64,000 nucleotides of DNA from Pseudomonas proteolytica (GTDB taxonomy: Bacteria; Pseudomonadota; Gammaproteobacteria; Pseudomonadales; Pseudomonadaceae), in assembly GCF_007858275.1 (NCBI RefSeq), contig NZ_VFEV01000033.1:1-64000 (forward strand), given 5' to 3'. Shown piece by piece: positions 52,090-60,852 of the stretch (position 1 is its first letter; each line of letters opens with the position of its first letter). The notes below the pieces were generated by a model, which worked only from the letters and a program-made list of their open reading frames with translations, ran no database searches and was not told where the DNA came from. A program made the translations under genes and the position numbers.

Positions 52090-52658
52090 TGGAAGCCTTG
52101 CAACTGCCGCTGCCCGCGCAATGGATCGAACCGGTGTGGGTCGGCGTGCAAATCCTGCTGATCCTGCTGGCCGGCTACCTGGCCCAGCGCTTCGTCGCCA
52201 AGGGCCTGACGCGCCTGGGCGAGCGCTACCCGTTCCCGCCGCAACTGCTGATGCCCCTGCGCGGTGGCCTGCGCTGGCTGATCATGGGCAGTGCGCTGAT
52301 CTTCGTCCTCGAGCGCCTGGGGGTGTCGGCCACCGTGCTGTGGACCGCGTTGTCGGGCTTTGTGGCCGTGGCAGCGGTGGCGTTCTTTGCCATGTGGTCG
52401 GTGTTGTCCAACCTGCTGTGCGCGATCCTGATCTTCACCGTCGGGCCGTTTCGCCTGGGTGATGTGGTGGAGTTGGTGGATACCGTCGACAAGCCTGGCG
52501 TCAAAGGTCGGGTGATCGCGATCAACCTGCTTTACACCACACTGATCGAAGTGGCCGAGGCGGGCACCGACAGCGCTGTGGTGCAAGTGCCCAACAGCCT
52601 GTTCTTCCAGCGTTCGGTACGCCGCTGGCGCGGTAGCGACGTCAGCCCCATATCCTGA
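52089..52658 (+). CDS. Small MscS-family mechanosensitive channel
   Basis: A 189-residue protein with three N-terminal membrane helices (VGVQILLILLAGYLAQ; LRWLIMGSALIFVLE; TALSGFVAVAAVAFFAMWSVLSN) followed by the MscS beta domain (FTVGPFRLGDVVELVD, GRVIAINLLYTTL, VVQVPNSLFFQRSVRR). Ends before the C-terminal alpha/beta domain of full MscS, as in other short members of the family. ATG overlaps the yheS stop (TGATG). Confidence 0.88.
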   Translation: MEALQLPLPAQWIEPVWVGVQILLILLAGYLAQRFVAKGLTRLGERYPFPPQLLMPLRGGLRWLIMGSALIFVLERLGVSATVLWTALSGFVAVAAVAFFAMWSVLSNLLCAILIFTVGPFRLGDVVELVDTVDKPGVKGRVIAINLLYTTLIEVAEAGTDSAVVQVPNSLFFQRSVRRWRGSDVSPIS

Positions 52659-52729
52659 AAAAACTCTAGCCAGCCCTCGGCCCTCGGAGTTAGCTTAGTG
52701 CTCACGACGAATTTGCTACGAGGTGTGTA

Positions 52730-53362
52730 ATGGCGCTCGACACATGGCTGGCCTTCTTCCTGGCCAGCTGGATCATCAGTCTCTCTCCCGGCGCGGGCGC
52801 CATCGCCTCGATGTCCAGCGGCCTGCAATACGGTTTTGTGCGCGGCTACTGGAATGCCATCGGCCTGCAACTGGGCCTGGCGATGCAGATTGCCGTGGTG
52901 GCCGGCGGCCTTGGGGCGGTGCTTGCGGCGTCGTCTACCGCCTTCTACGCGATCAAATGGTTCGGCGTGGCCTACCTTGTGTACCTGGCCGTCAAGCAAT
53001 GGCGTGCCTTGCCCATGGACCTGACCGATGACGCTGCCGTGCGCCCCATCGGCAAGCCCATGGCGATGATGTTCCGTGGTTTTCTGGTGAACGCCAGCAA
53101 CCCCAAGGCGCTGGTGTTCATGCTGGCGGTGCTGCCGCAGTTCGTGAACCCGCAGGCGCCGCTGCTGATCCAGTACCTGATCCTCGGCGCGACGATGATC
53201 GGCGTGGATATGATCGTAATGGCCGGCTACACGGGGCTTGCGTCCAAAGTGTTGCGCCTGTTGCGCACGCCCAAGCAGCAGAAGCGCGTGAACCGCACGT
53301 TTGCCGGATTGTTCGTGGGCGCTGCGGGTTTCCTCGCCAGCCTGCACCGCGCCACGGCCTGA
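52730..53362 (+). CDS. LysE/RhtB-family amino acid exporter
   Basis: A 210-residue membrane protein. The N-terminal LysE signature SLSPGAGAIASMSSGLQYG lies near residue 19; GFLVNASNPKALVFMLAVLPQF near residue 100 marks the family; six helices. It exports amino acids or homoserine-lactone-like compounds; substrate unknown. GAGGTGTGTA precedes the ATG. Confidence 0.92.
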   Translation: MALDTWLAFFLASWIISLSPGAGAIASMSSGLQYGFVRGYWNAIGLQLGLAMQIAVVAGGLGAVLAASSTAFYAIKWFGVAYLVYLAVKQWRALPMDLTDDAAVRPIGKPMAMMFRGFLVNASNPKALVFMLAVLPQFVNPQAPLLIQYLILGATMIGVDMIVMAGYTGLASKVLRLLRTPKQQKRVNRTFAGLFVGAAGFLASLHRATA

Positions 53363-53384
53363 CGGAATAAACCCAATCAAAACT

Positions 53385-53470
53385 GTGGGAGCTGGCTTGC
53401 CTGCGATACACGCGCCGCGGTGTCACTGATACACCGCGCTGATGCGATCGCCGGCAAGCCAGCTCCCACA
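53385..53470. repeat. REP doublet
   Basis: Inverted REP units (GTGGGAGCTGGCTTGCCTG and CGGCAAGCCAGCTCCCAC) separate the convergent LysE and CsgG-like genes. Confidence 0.9.
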
Positions 53471-53499
53471 TTGATGTGTGCTAGCCGAGCCATTGAGGT

Positions 53500-54240
53500 T
53501 CAGCGCAGGATTTTCGGCGCTTCGTCCCTTGGCAGGTTATTGCGCAACGCAGGCTGGCCGGGCTCTTGATAGCCGCCGCCCAACTGCTCTTGTAGCTGGC
53601 GTGCCACGTCCTCACCCAAGGCTTTCGACACTTCCCTCACCACCCGTGGCCGGTTCAGGTTCACGCGCACATCACGACTGCTCACCAGCTTGGTGTCCTG
53701 GCCTTCGCCCATGGCGGTAAACGCCGAGGTGATTTCATAGGTGCGGGTGTTGATCAGACTGAAATCCGCCACCACGCTCAGCCCCAGCACCGCCGAATAG
53801 CTGCTGGTGTGATCCAGGGCGTTGATGTCCCGGGTGAAGTCGATGTCCGATAGGGTGCCGAACAGTACATAGTCCGCGCCCTTGAAGTGGCCGGCCTTGA
53901 TCCGCTTGATCACGTCGTACACATCGCCCTTGGCTTCGCTGGTGTAGGGCGTGCCCTGGACGAGTTGGAACTGGCGCGACTTGAGGATCTCGCCCTTGAT
54001 ATCGCCGCTGAATTTGCGCAGCTCGCCCTGTTCGATGTAGCTGCTGCGGCTTTCAAACTCGCTGTAGCTGGACGCGCCACTGGCGTTATAGGCACTGGCC
54101 TGGAAGTTGTTGCTGGCCGAGACTGCGTGGATGTATTCCTCTACGCGCGCCTCGTAGGCCAGGTCTGTGACGGCAATTTTCGGTGCCGCCCAGGCGCCAA
54201 ACGTGCAAAGCAAGCCGATGATGCCGATCCATAGGCGCAT
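53500..54240 (-). CDS. CsgG-like periplasmic protein
   Basis: A 246-residue exported protein: signal MRLWIGIIGLLCTFGAWA, then IAVTDLAYEARVEEYIHAV and a CsgG/TolB-N-like alpha/beta region (GEILKSRQFQLVQGTPY, ADYVLFGTLSDIDFT, LGLSVVADFSLINTRTYEITSAFTAMGEG). No lipobox is visible, unlike CsgG itself. No curli genes are present, so a curli role is unlikely. It lies three bases downstream of the LpoB-like gene and is the last of four cotranscribed envelope genes. Function unknown. Confidence 0.75.
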   Translation of the reverse strand: MRLWIGIIGLLCTFGAWAAPKIAVTDLAYEARVEEYIHAVSASNNFQASAYNASGASSYSEFESRSSYIEQGELRKFSGDIKGEILKSRQFQLVQGTPYTSEAKGDVYDVIKRIKAGHFKGADYVLFGTLSDIDFTRDINALDHTSSYSAVLGLSVVADFSLINTRTYEITSAFTAMGEGQDTKLVSSRDVRVNLNRPRVVREVSKALGEDVARQLQEQLGGGYQEPGQPALRNNLPRDEAPKILR

Positions 54241-54243
54241 GGC

Positions 54244-54831
54244 TTAGCGCTCCGTGGTCTTGCGGATTTCTTTTTCATCCATCCATTCGGCCAGGCCGCT
54301 TTCGACGTCGACCAGTTGCAGGCTGAACTTGTAGAACACGTCCTTGTAGTCGGCACTGCGCTTGACGATGGAGCTGATGGAGCCTTCCAGGCGGTACTTG
54401 GCCGCGACCATGTTGCCGGTCTTGCTGACCGTGGATTTCTTGTACAGGCCGCTCTGGTTTTGCAGCTTGAGCTGGTCGACCTGGCTTTGCATGTCGGTGT
54501 TGTCGCTGGCGAAGCGGGCGGTGCCGGTCTTCATCAGTTGGGTCTTGATCGAGGTGGTGATCTCGCGGGTATCGATGTATTCGCTGGTCTTGTTCTTCAC
54601 GTCATACACCTGCACCACCGGGCGGCCCTGGAGAATGCCGGACTGCGCCAGGGAGCGGGTCATGCTTTCGGCGATCATCTGCAGGTCGGTGGAACCGAAC
54701 TCGTTGGTCACCAACTCCACGGCCTTGGTATCGCCGTAGCTGATGTTTTTGCCGCCGATGACCGGCGAGGTATTAGCGCAGCCGCTGGCCAGGGCGGCGA
54801 TCACGGCGAGGAACGAAAAGCGTGCAAACAT
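54244..54831 (-). CDS. LpoB-like lipoprotein
   Basis: A 195-residue protein with a lipoprotein signal (MFARFSFLAVIAALASGCAN). The C-terminal domain matches the LpoB fold: ELVTNEFGSTDLQMIAESMTRSLAQSGIL, VVQVYDVKNKTSEYIDTREITTSIKTQLM and YRLEGSISSIVKRS. E. coli LpoB activates PBP1B from the outer membrane, but pseudomonads use the unrelated LpoP for that, and no PBP gene is near. I infer a different envelope role. Start chosen at MFARFS, which gives a clean signal peptide. Confidence 0.82.
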   Translation of the reverse strand: MFARFSFLAVIAALASGCANTSPVIGGKNISYGDTKAVELVTNEFGSTDLQMIAESMTRSLAQSGILQGRPVVQVYDVKNKTSEYIDTREITTSIKTQLMKTGTARFASDNTDMQSQVDQLKLQNQSGLYKKSTVSKTGNMVAAKYRLEGSISSIVKRSADYKDVFYKFSLQLVDVESGLAEWMDEKEIRKTTER

Positions 54832-54866
54832 GGGAAGGTCTCTCGAAAACTGAATAGGGGGCAGGT

Positions 54867-55235
54867 TCAAGGCGTCTTGACTTCAAGGCGGAAGTCGGCG
54901 GCCTGGGGCAGGTTGGCGATGGCCGGCAGGAAGGTGGCCTGGTTGGCGTAGAGGTTCAGCACTTTCCAGGTTTCTTCGTCGCCCACCGGGAAGCCATCGG
55001 CACCCAGCCAGGCGAAGCGGTAATACATCATCTGGTTGCTGCTGGTGATGTTGCTCAACTGCACCTTGGCGGTCAGGAAGCCGTTTTCGCGGGCCACGCG
55101 AATCGCGCCCACGGCAATCCCCTTGAACTTGCCCATTACCACGACTTTGCTCGCCGCGCTGCCAGGTTCCGGCGGCGGGGTGGCGCAACCGGCGAGGAAG
55201 ATCAGCGCCAGGGCGCCGAGGATAAAATGACGCAT
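54867..55235 (-). CDS. YcfL-like lipoprotein (DUF1425)
   Basis: A 122-residue protein: lipoprotein signal MRHFILGALALIFLAGCATP, then a beta-rich DUF1425/YcfL domain (NGFLTAKVQLSNITSSNQMMYYRFAWLGADGFPVGDEETWK). In E. coli ycfL is next to lpoB, the same pairing as here. Function unknown. Ten bases after the COG3014 gene and 35 before the LpoB-like gene. Confidence 0.85.
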   Translation of the reverse strand: MRHFILGALALIFLAGCATPPPEPGSAASKVVVMGKFKGIAVGAIRVARENGFLTAKVQLSNITSSNQMMYYRFAWLGADGFPVGDEETWKVLNLYANQATFLPAIANLPQAADFRLEVKTP

Positions 55236-55245
55236 AGCGTGCTCC

Positions 55246-56643
55246 TTAAGGTTGTTTGAGGCTGGCCACGGCCTGGCCCGGGTTGCTCGCGACCACATGG
55301 GCCGCCAGGCCGCTGGCGAATACCTGGTTGCCGACCACGCGCAAGGTAATCACCTGGTGGCGTTGTTCGGCCTTGACCGTCACCAGCGCGCCACCCAGGG
55401 CATTGGGCAGGCTCACCTGGTGCTCGCCATGCTTGAGGCGCAGGCGCGTGACCTGGGTGACGTCCGGCAGGGTGCGCCAGGTGCGGGTGTCGGCGCCCTC
55501 GGTGACGGCGGAGGCGATGCCCAACACCAGGCCGGCCATGGGGTTGGTCTGGTTCAGGTTCTTTTGTGTCACACCACGGCTGATGGCGCGCACGGTGGTG
55601 CGCAGGATGATCCCTGGCATGTCGTCGCGCAGGGCGCGGCGGGACATGGCGGTGGTGCTGTTGAGGGCCGTGAGGTTCTGCTGCCGGCCATCGACGCCGA
55701 TCTGCGCAAAGGTGGCCGTCGAGGTGTCTGGCTTGATCACCGGGAACGACAGCGGTGTGATCACCCAATGCCCGTCGATAGGGATCGGCAGTGGCAGGCG
55801 GATCGAGTCGCGAGCCGGCGCCAGGCCGCTCTGGACCACGATCAGCACGTCGCTTTCGTCAGCCGCCACGCCGGGCGCGTCCAGATCGAGCAGGGCCTGT
55901 TCCAGCAGCGGTGTGTTGGGGCGCAGTTCGGCGGCCTTGCGATAGCCCGGCGCGGCCAGGTCTTTTTCACCCAGGGCTTCGTAGACGAAACCGGCCAGGT
56001 AATGACTGAAAGCGCTCTGGTAGCTGTTCTTCAGGCCCACCACGTCCGGCGCGTCGAGGCTTTCCACCGGGTAGCCGCGCAAGTCCTTGAACTGGGTGGC
56101 GACGCCCTGGCGTTCGGCTGCGTTTTCGCGCTTGAGGTATTCCTTGTCCCGCAGTTCGGCGATCACCGCTTCGCGTTCGTGGGTTTTCTTGATTTCGGTC
56201 CGGGCGCCGTCGAAGTCGTTGACCGCCAGCAGATTCAACGCCATCTGGGTGGTGAGCATGACTTTTTCATAGTCATACCCTTCGTAGCGCCGCACCTTGT
56301 CATTGACCAGGAAGCTGCCGAACTGCGCCAGATAGCGCTCAGTGTCGAACTTGACCGACTCTTCCCACTTGTACACCACCAGGTCTGCGCGGTGCCAGGC
56401 CGCCTGGCTGCCGGCCAGGTCACCCTTGGCGCGCAGCAACTCGCCTTTTTCGAAATAGTAGAGAAGGTCTTTGTCTTCGCTGCTGTTGTTTTTCTCCAGC
56501 AGGGTCAGCGCACCGTCGACATTGCCGCTGGCCAATTGCTGGTTAGTGGCTTGCAGTTCCGAGTCGTAACTGCGGAACATCGAACAGCCCGACAGCAGCG
56601 TGACCGCAGCGAGGGCAAGGGAGATGAAGACGCGAGATGCCAT
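55246..56643 (-). CDS. COG3014-family lipoprotein with TPR-like region
   Basis: A 465-residue protein. The lipoprotein signal is MASRVFISLALAAVTLLSGC. The N-terminal half is helical and TPR-like (LEKNNSSEDKDLLYYFEKGELLRAKGDLAGSQAAWHRAD; GFVYEALGEKDLAAPGYRKAAEL). The C-terminal half is beta-rich. It belongs to the COG3014 family of unknown function. First gene of the four-gene envelope operon. The 291-bp gap to the divergent iron permease shows no gene. Confidence 0.82.
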   Translation of the reverse strand: MASRVFISLALAAVTLLSGCSMFRSYDSELQATNQQLASGNVDGALTLLEKNNSSEDKDLLYYFEKGELLRAKGDLAGSQAAWHRADLVVYKWEESVKFDTERYLAQFGSFLVNDKVRRYEGYDYEKVMLTTQMALNLLAVNDFDGARTEIKKTHEREAVIAELRDKEYLKRENAAERQGVATQFKDLRGYPVESLDAPDVVGLKNSYQSAFSHYLAGFVYEALGEKDLAAPGYRKAAELRPNTPLLEQALLDLDAPGVAADESDVLIVVQSGLAPARDSIRLPLPIPIDGHWVITPLSFPVIKPDTSTATFAQIGVDGRQQNLTALNSTTAMSRRALRDDMPGIILRTTVRAISRGVTQKNLNQTNPMAGLVLGIASAVTEGADTRTWRTLPDVTQVTRLRLKHGEHQVSLPNALGGALVTVKAEQRHQVITLRVVGNQVFASGLAAHVVASNPGQAVASLKQP

Positions 56644-56934
56644 TGGAATGCTGCTTCCCTGAGCGTAGTCGGCCGAAGGTGCTGGTCGGGCCGAATAACC
56701 AATCGCAGGAAAAGCCTTTCCTACACATTCCTCATAAAACGAGGAGCTGAAATGCCGATTCGCGATAACGAAGGCGGCGCATTATAGGCTTCGTTACTGG
56801 CAAAACAATGGCTTTTGCGTGGGTGTATTGAAGACCTGGGCGGGTCATTTCGGCGGACAAAGCACTAACGCCTTGAGTCAAACCCATTAACATTCGACAA
56901 TATGTTACTTCTTGTTTCCATCTGAGATTCATTC

Positions 56935-58833
56935 ATGACTGCCCCCTCCCGTTTTCTCGCCTGGCTGTTGTTGCCGGCGTTGGTGTCGTGCAGCTTCAAT
57001 CTGTTGGCTGCCACCGCAGAAGGTGCGCCCCAGGCCCTGCATTTGCTGGACTACATTGGCGCTGACTATCCGCCGACGGTGGAGGCGGGCAAGGTGGTCG
57101 ATGAGTCCGAATACCGTGAGCAGGTGGAGTTTCTCGGTGTGCTGCAGGGGCTGGTGGCAGACCTGCCCGACAAGCCCGAGCGTGCGGCCCTGGTCAAAGG
57201 CGTCGATGAACTGCTGGGCGCCGTCACCACCCATCGGGACGGCAACGCGGTCGCACGCCAGGCACGGCAACTGGGTGCGCAACTGGCGGCAGCCTATGAA
57301 GTCAGCCAGGCACCGGCCATTACCCCAGACCCGACACGGGGTGCGCCGCTGTACGCCCAGCATTGCTCGGTGTGCCACGGTGACGCCGGGGCGGGCGATG
57401 GCCCGGCCGGTGTCGGCATGACCCCGCCGCCGGCCAACCTGCGCGATGCGCAGCGCCTGGACCGCCTGAGCCTGTATGGCATCTACAACACCCTGGGCCT
57501 GGGCGTCGAAGGCACCGATATGCCGTCGTTCGCCGACCAGTTGGATGACCGTCAGCGCTGGGACCTGGCGACCTATATCGCCGGCTTCACCGCCGACCCG
57601 GCCGCAGCAAAAAGCGAAAAATCCTTCAACCTGGCCGACCTCGCCCGCCAGACCCCGGAAGAAGTGCTGGCCGCCGAAGGGCCGGAGGCGGTCCGGGTGT
57701 TCCGCGCCCAGCGTGCGCAGCCGCCGCAGGTCCAGCGTGGCCCGGCGCAATTGCTGGAGTACACCGCCGCCACGCTGGACAAGAGCCTGGCGGCGTTCCG
57801 CAGTGGCGAGCATGAACAGGCCTACGACTTGTCGGTAGCGGCGTACCTGGAAGGCTTCGAGCTGGTGGAAAGCTCCCTGGATAACGTCGACGCCAATGTG
57901 CGCAAGGACACTGAGAAGGCCTTGATGGCCTATCGGCAGTCGTTGCAGGACGGGCTGCCGATCGAGCAAGTCCAACAGCGCCTGGACGTGGCCAAGGGCA
58001 AACTCACTGAGTCGGCCGGCCTGTTGGGCGGCGACGGCTTGAGCTGGTCCTTGAGCTACATCTCGGGCTTGCTGATCCTGTTGCGTGAAGGGCTGGAAGC
58101 GATCCTGGTGCTGGCGGCGATCCTCGCCTTCCTGCGCAACACCGGCCAGCAATCGGCGGTGCGCAGCGTCAACGTCGGATGGGCCCTGGCCCTGGTAGCC
58201 GGCGCGGCGACCTGGGCGCTGGCGGCGTATGTCATTGACGTCAGTGGCGCCCAGCGCGAGTTGCTGGAAGGTTGTACGGCGCTGTTCGCCAGCGTGATGG
58301 TGCTGTGGCTGGGCGTGTGGATGCATGACCGCCGCCACGCGGCCGCCTGGCAGGACTACATCAAGAGCAGCCTGGTCGGCGGTGGTGGGCGTTTTGGGTT
58401 TGCGATCCTGGCGTTCTTCTCGGTGTACCGTGAACTGTTCGAAGTGATCCTGTTCTACGAAACCCTGTGGCTGCAGGCCGGTCCTGCCGGGCATAACGCC
58501 GTGTTGGCCGGTGGTGCCACGGCGCTGGTGTTGCTGATGGGCCTGGCGTGGATCATTCTGCGCGGCTCGGCGAAATTGCCGCTGGCGCTGTTCTTCGGAA
58601 TCAACGCCGCGCTGCTGTGCGCGCTGTCGGTGGTGTTCGCCGGGCATGGCGTCAAGGCATTGCAGGAAGCGGGTATCTTCGGCACCCGGCCGGTGGCGTT
58701 CTTTGACTTCGACTGGCTGGGCATCCACGCCGATGCGTATTCATTGAGTGCCCAGGCGGTGGCGATCATTGCGATTGTGGTGTTGTACAGCCGCAGCCGC
58801 CTGGCCGAAAAGCGCCGGGTCGCGGCTTCTTAA
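56935..58833 (+). CDS. Cytochrome c-FTR1 fusion iron permease
   Basis: A 632-residue protein. A signal peptide is followed by a periplasmic region with one c-type heme motif (CSVCHGDAGAGDGP near residue 143) and a helical stretch, then seven membrane helices of the FTR1 family from residue about 375. The iron motif REGLEAILVL lies near 383, and a second acidic motif, YRELFEVILFYE, near 498. It imports ferric iron, with the heme domain a likely electron carrier for ferrous oxidation at the membrane. Found in many pseudomonads without the EfeO/EfeB partners, which are also absent here. No clear Fur site is seen upstream. Confidence 0.9.
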   Translation: MTAPSRFLAWLLLPALVSCSFNLLAATAEGAPQALHLLDYIGADYPPTVEAGKVVDESEYREQVEFLGVLQGLVADLPDKPERAALVKGVDELLGAVTTHRDGNAVARQARQLGAQLAAAYEVSQAPAITPDPTRGAPLYAQHCSVCHGDAGAGDGPAGVGMTPPPANLRDAQRLDRLSLYGIYNTLGLGVEGTDMPSFADQLDDRQRWDLATYIAGFTADPAAAKSEKSFNLADLARQTPEEVLAAEGPEAVRVFRAQRAQPPQVQRGPAQLLEYTAATLDKSLAAFRSGEHEQAYDLSVAAYLEGFELVESSLDNVDANVRKDTEKALMAYRQSLQDGLPIEQVQQRLDVAKGKLTESAGLLGGDGLSWSLSYISGLLILLREGLEAILVLAAILAFLRNTGQQSAVRSVNVGWALALVAGAATWALAAYVIDVSGAQRELLEGCTALFASVMVLWLGVWMHDRRHAAAWQDYIKSSLVGGGGRFGFAILAFFSVYRELFEVILFYETLWLQAGPAGHNAVLAGGATALVLLMGLAWIILRGSAKLPLALFFGINAALLCALSVVFAGHGVKALQEAGIFGTRPVAFFDFDWLGIHADAYSLSAQAVAIIAIVVLYSRSRLAEKRRVAAS

Positions 58834-58851
58834 GCACGCCAGCGGTCAAAA

Positions 58852-58937
58852 GTGGGAGCGGGCTTGCCCGCGATGCAGGCGCCTCGGTGTGTCAGTTAAA
58901 CCGAGGTGATGCTATCGCAGGCAAGCCAGCTCCCACA
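58852..58937. repeat. REP doublet
   Basis: Inverted units GTGGGAGCGGGCTTGCCCGC and CAGGCAAGCCAGCTCCCAC surround GCGCCTCGGTGT and its partner. The two arms are different subtypes. Confidence 0.9.
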
Positions 58938-58964
58938 TCGCTGCTGTGAATAGTCAGAGACGAC

Positions 58965-59630
58965 TCAGTCGTTCTCGTGGGTCAGTTCCAGCACCCGGTC
59001 CACCAGCTTGTTGATGCCCGATGCCACTTCGCTGATGTTCTTGCCCAACATGTAGGCCGGCGTGCTCACCAGTTTGCGCGCCTTGTCTTCGACGATCTCA
59101 TCTACCGCGCATTCCTGGTGGGTGGCGCCCATCTTGTCCAGTGCCGCCGCCGTGTCGGTGTCGTTGCCGATGGTGCAGGTCACGCCGGGGCCGTAGATTT
59201 TTGCCGCCAAGGCTGGCGAGATGCAGATCAGCCCCACGGGCTTGGCTGCTTCGGCGAAGGCTTCGGCCAGTGCCAGTACATCCGGGTTGACGCTGCAGCC
59301 GGCGCCTTCGACAGCAAAGGTCGATAGGTTCTTCGCCGCACCAAAACCGCCGGGCACGATCAATGCGTCGAACTCCTCCACGCGGGCCTCGCGAATGTCC
59401 TTCACCTCGCCCCGGGCGATGCGCGCAGACTCCACCAGAACATTGCGCGACTCGGGCATTTCTTCGCCCGTGAGGTGGTTGATCACATGCATTTGCGCAA
59501 TATCCGGCGCGAAGCACTGAACCTCGGCGCCGCGCTGGTCCAGGCGCAGCAAGGTGATCACACTTTCATGGATTTCAGCGCCGTCGTACACGCCACAGCC
59601 GGAAAGGATCACTGCAATCTTTTTGCTCAT
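58965..59630 (-). CDS. elbB: Glyoxalase-like isoprenoid protein ElbB
   Basis: A 221-residue DJ-1/PfpI-superfamily protein: VILSGCGVYDGAEIHESV at the N-terminus, ALIVPGGFGAAKNLSTFA and a nucleophile-elbow-like GLICISPAL. ElbB/ElbA is linked to isoprenoid and glyoxal detoxification in E. coli. I start at MSKKIAVIL, with AGGAG eight bases upstream; an ATG two codons earlier is too close to that site. Convergent with ftr1. Confidence 0.9.
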   Translation of the reverse strand: MSKKIAVILSGCGVYDGAEIHESVITLLRLDQRGAEVQCFAPDIAQMHVINHLTGEEMPESRNVLVESARIARGEVKDIREARVEEFDALIVPGGFGAAKNLSTFAVEGAGCSVNPDVLALAEAFAEAAKPVGLICISPALAAKIYGPGVTCTIGNDTDTAAALDKMGATHQECAVDEIVEDKARKLVSTPAYMLGKNISEVASGINKLVDRVLELTHEND

Positions 59631-59745
59631 GGGCATTTCTCCTGATTTATGGCGTTAAATGTCTACTTATTTTTCGGTCATTGCCAATGGGGCATCCGGC
59701 CATTCGCCCTAATCTTGATATGACAATAGTCGACCGGACTGGCCC

Positions 59746-60023
59746 TTGGACTTCGTTCCTTGCGCGGTACCGTTGTTCATTGCCCTGATTGTGTTCGAAC
59801 GGCTGGGCCGCCCTGCACAGAACGCTCTCTACATGGATCGCAACCAAGGCGGGGTGTTCATTATTTGGGGGCGTTCGTTTGGCTCGTTACCGGAAGAAGA
59901 CGAAAAAGAGCCGGTGATCTTTGGCGTGACCACGCCTTTGCCAGTTGGAAGCCGCTGTGGGCCAACTGGCAGTTCTATGCGCAACGATGGAGTGAGGCGC
60001 GGCTTACTCGATTGGCGTCGTAG
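59746..60023 (+). pseudogene. Possible frameshifted small ORF in the elbB-dedA gap
   Basis: Frame one (from TTG at 59746) reads a hydrophobic start (VPLFIALIVFERLGRP) and then YMDRNQGGVFIIWGRSFG and an acidic segment up to about 59930. A second frame carries DHAFASWKPLWANWQFYAQR to a TAG at 60021-60023. The two read like one small membrane protein split by a frameshift near 59928, but I do not recognise the family. It overlaps the end of the DedA gene by 20 bases. It could instead be non-coding; 59637-59745 holds nothing I can assign. Confidence 0.25.
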
Positions 60024-60645
60024 GCTCGGGCTTTTTCTCGGCCAGTTGTTCCTGCGCCAATTGGGCCTTCTCGGCGGCGCAGGTTTCCCGGGCCAGGCGG
60101 GCGTTGCGGATGCGCCGGCGCAGCCACAAGCCCAGGCCGAGCACGAGCAAGGCGCCCAGCACCCAGAGCTCGTATTTCTTGACGCTGCCCAGCATGCCTT
60201 CGAGCACGGCGCCGAAGTGGTAGGCCGCCGCCCCCAGCGCAGCCGCCCAGATCGCCGCGCCAATGCCGTTGAGCAACAGGTAGCGTCCCGGCGGGTAGCC
60301 TGACAGGCCGATGGCCACGGGCATGACCGTGCGCAGGCCATAGACGAAACGGAAACTCAGCACCCAGATATCCGGATGCCGGCGGATGTGCTCCAACGCC
60401 CGATCACCCATCAACTGCCAGCGTGGCTTGCGTGCCAACAATTTGCGCCCATGCTTGCGGCCCATGAAGTACCAGAGCTGATCGCCGGCGTAGCTGCCGA
60501 AGAACGCGACCACCACCACTACGTTGATATCCATGTATCCGCGGAACGCAAGGAAGCCTGCGAGAACCAGAATGGTCTCACCTTCAAAGAACGTCCCCAG
60601 GAAGAGGGCAAAGTAGCCAAAGTCATTCAGAAATTGTTGGAGCAT
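60004..60645 (-). CDS. DedA-family membrane protein
   Basis: A 213-residue inner-membrane protein. FEGETILVLAGFLAFRGYM near residue 20 and GSYAGDQLWYFMGRKHGRKLL near 50 are DedA (SNARE-associated) signatures, followed by FRFVYGLRTVMPVAIGLSG with the conserved arginines. The family transports or flips undecaprenyl phosphate or other lipids. I start at MLQQFLNDFG; upstream codons lack homology. Divergent from hemB. Confidence 0.9.
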   Translation of the reverse strand: MLQQFLNDFGYFALFLGTFFEGETILVLAGFLAFRGYMDINVVVVVAFFGSYAGDQLWYFMGRKHGRKLLARKPRWQLMGDRALEHIRRHPDIWVLSFRFVYGLRTVMPVAIGLSGYPPGRYLLLNGIGAAIWAAALGAAAYHFGAVLEGMLGSVKKYELWVLGALLVLGLGLWLRRRIRNARLARETCAAEKAQLAQEQLAEKKPEPTTPIE

Positions 60646-60852
60646 TGTCTGGGTGCTGGCGAAATGAACGCGCAGCCTACGCCTTCGTGGACATTCATGA
60701 AAGTATCGAGATGTGTCATGAAGTGAACATTTCCTACAGAAACCGTGAATGCGGCGACAGGTCGCATGAGTAAGCACAACTGTCATTCCTTCGTCATAAT
60801 GACCGCTTATAACTGTCACGCTCGCCCGTCAAGCCGGGCTCAGGAGTCTGCC

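Noticed and set aside
53500..54240. Curli secretion gene csgG
   Set aside because: Only a CsgG-like domain is present; no lipobox and no csgA/B/E/F neighbours.
56929..58728. 599-codon minus-strand open frame opposite the FTR1 permease
   Set aside because: Antisense shadow; no recognisable domain.
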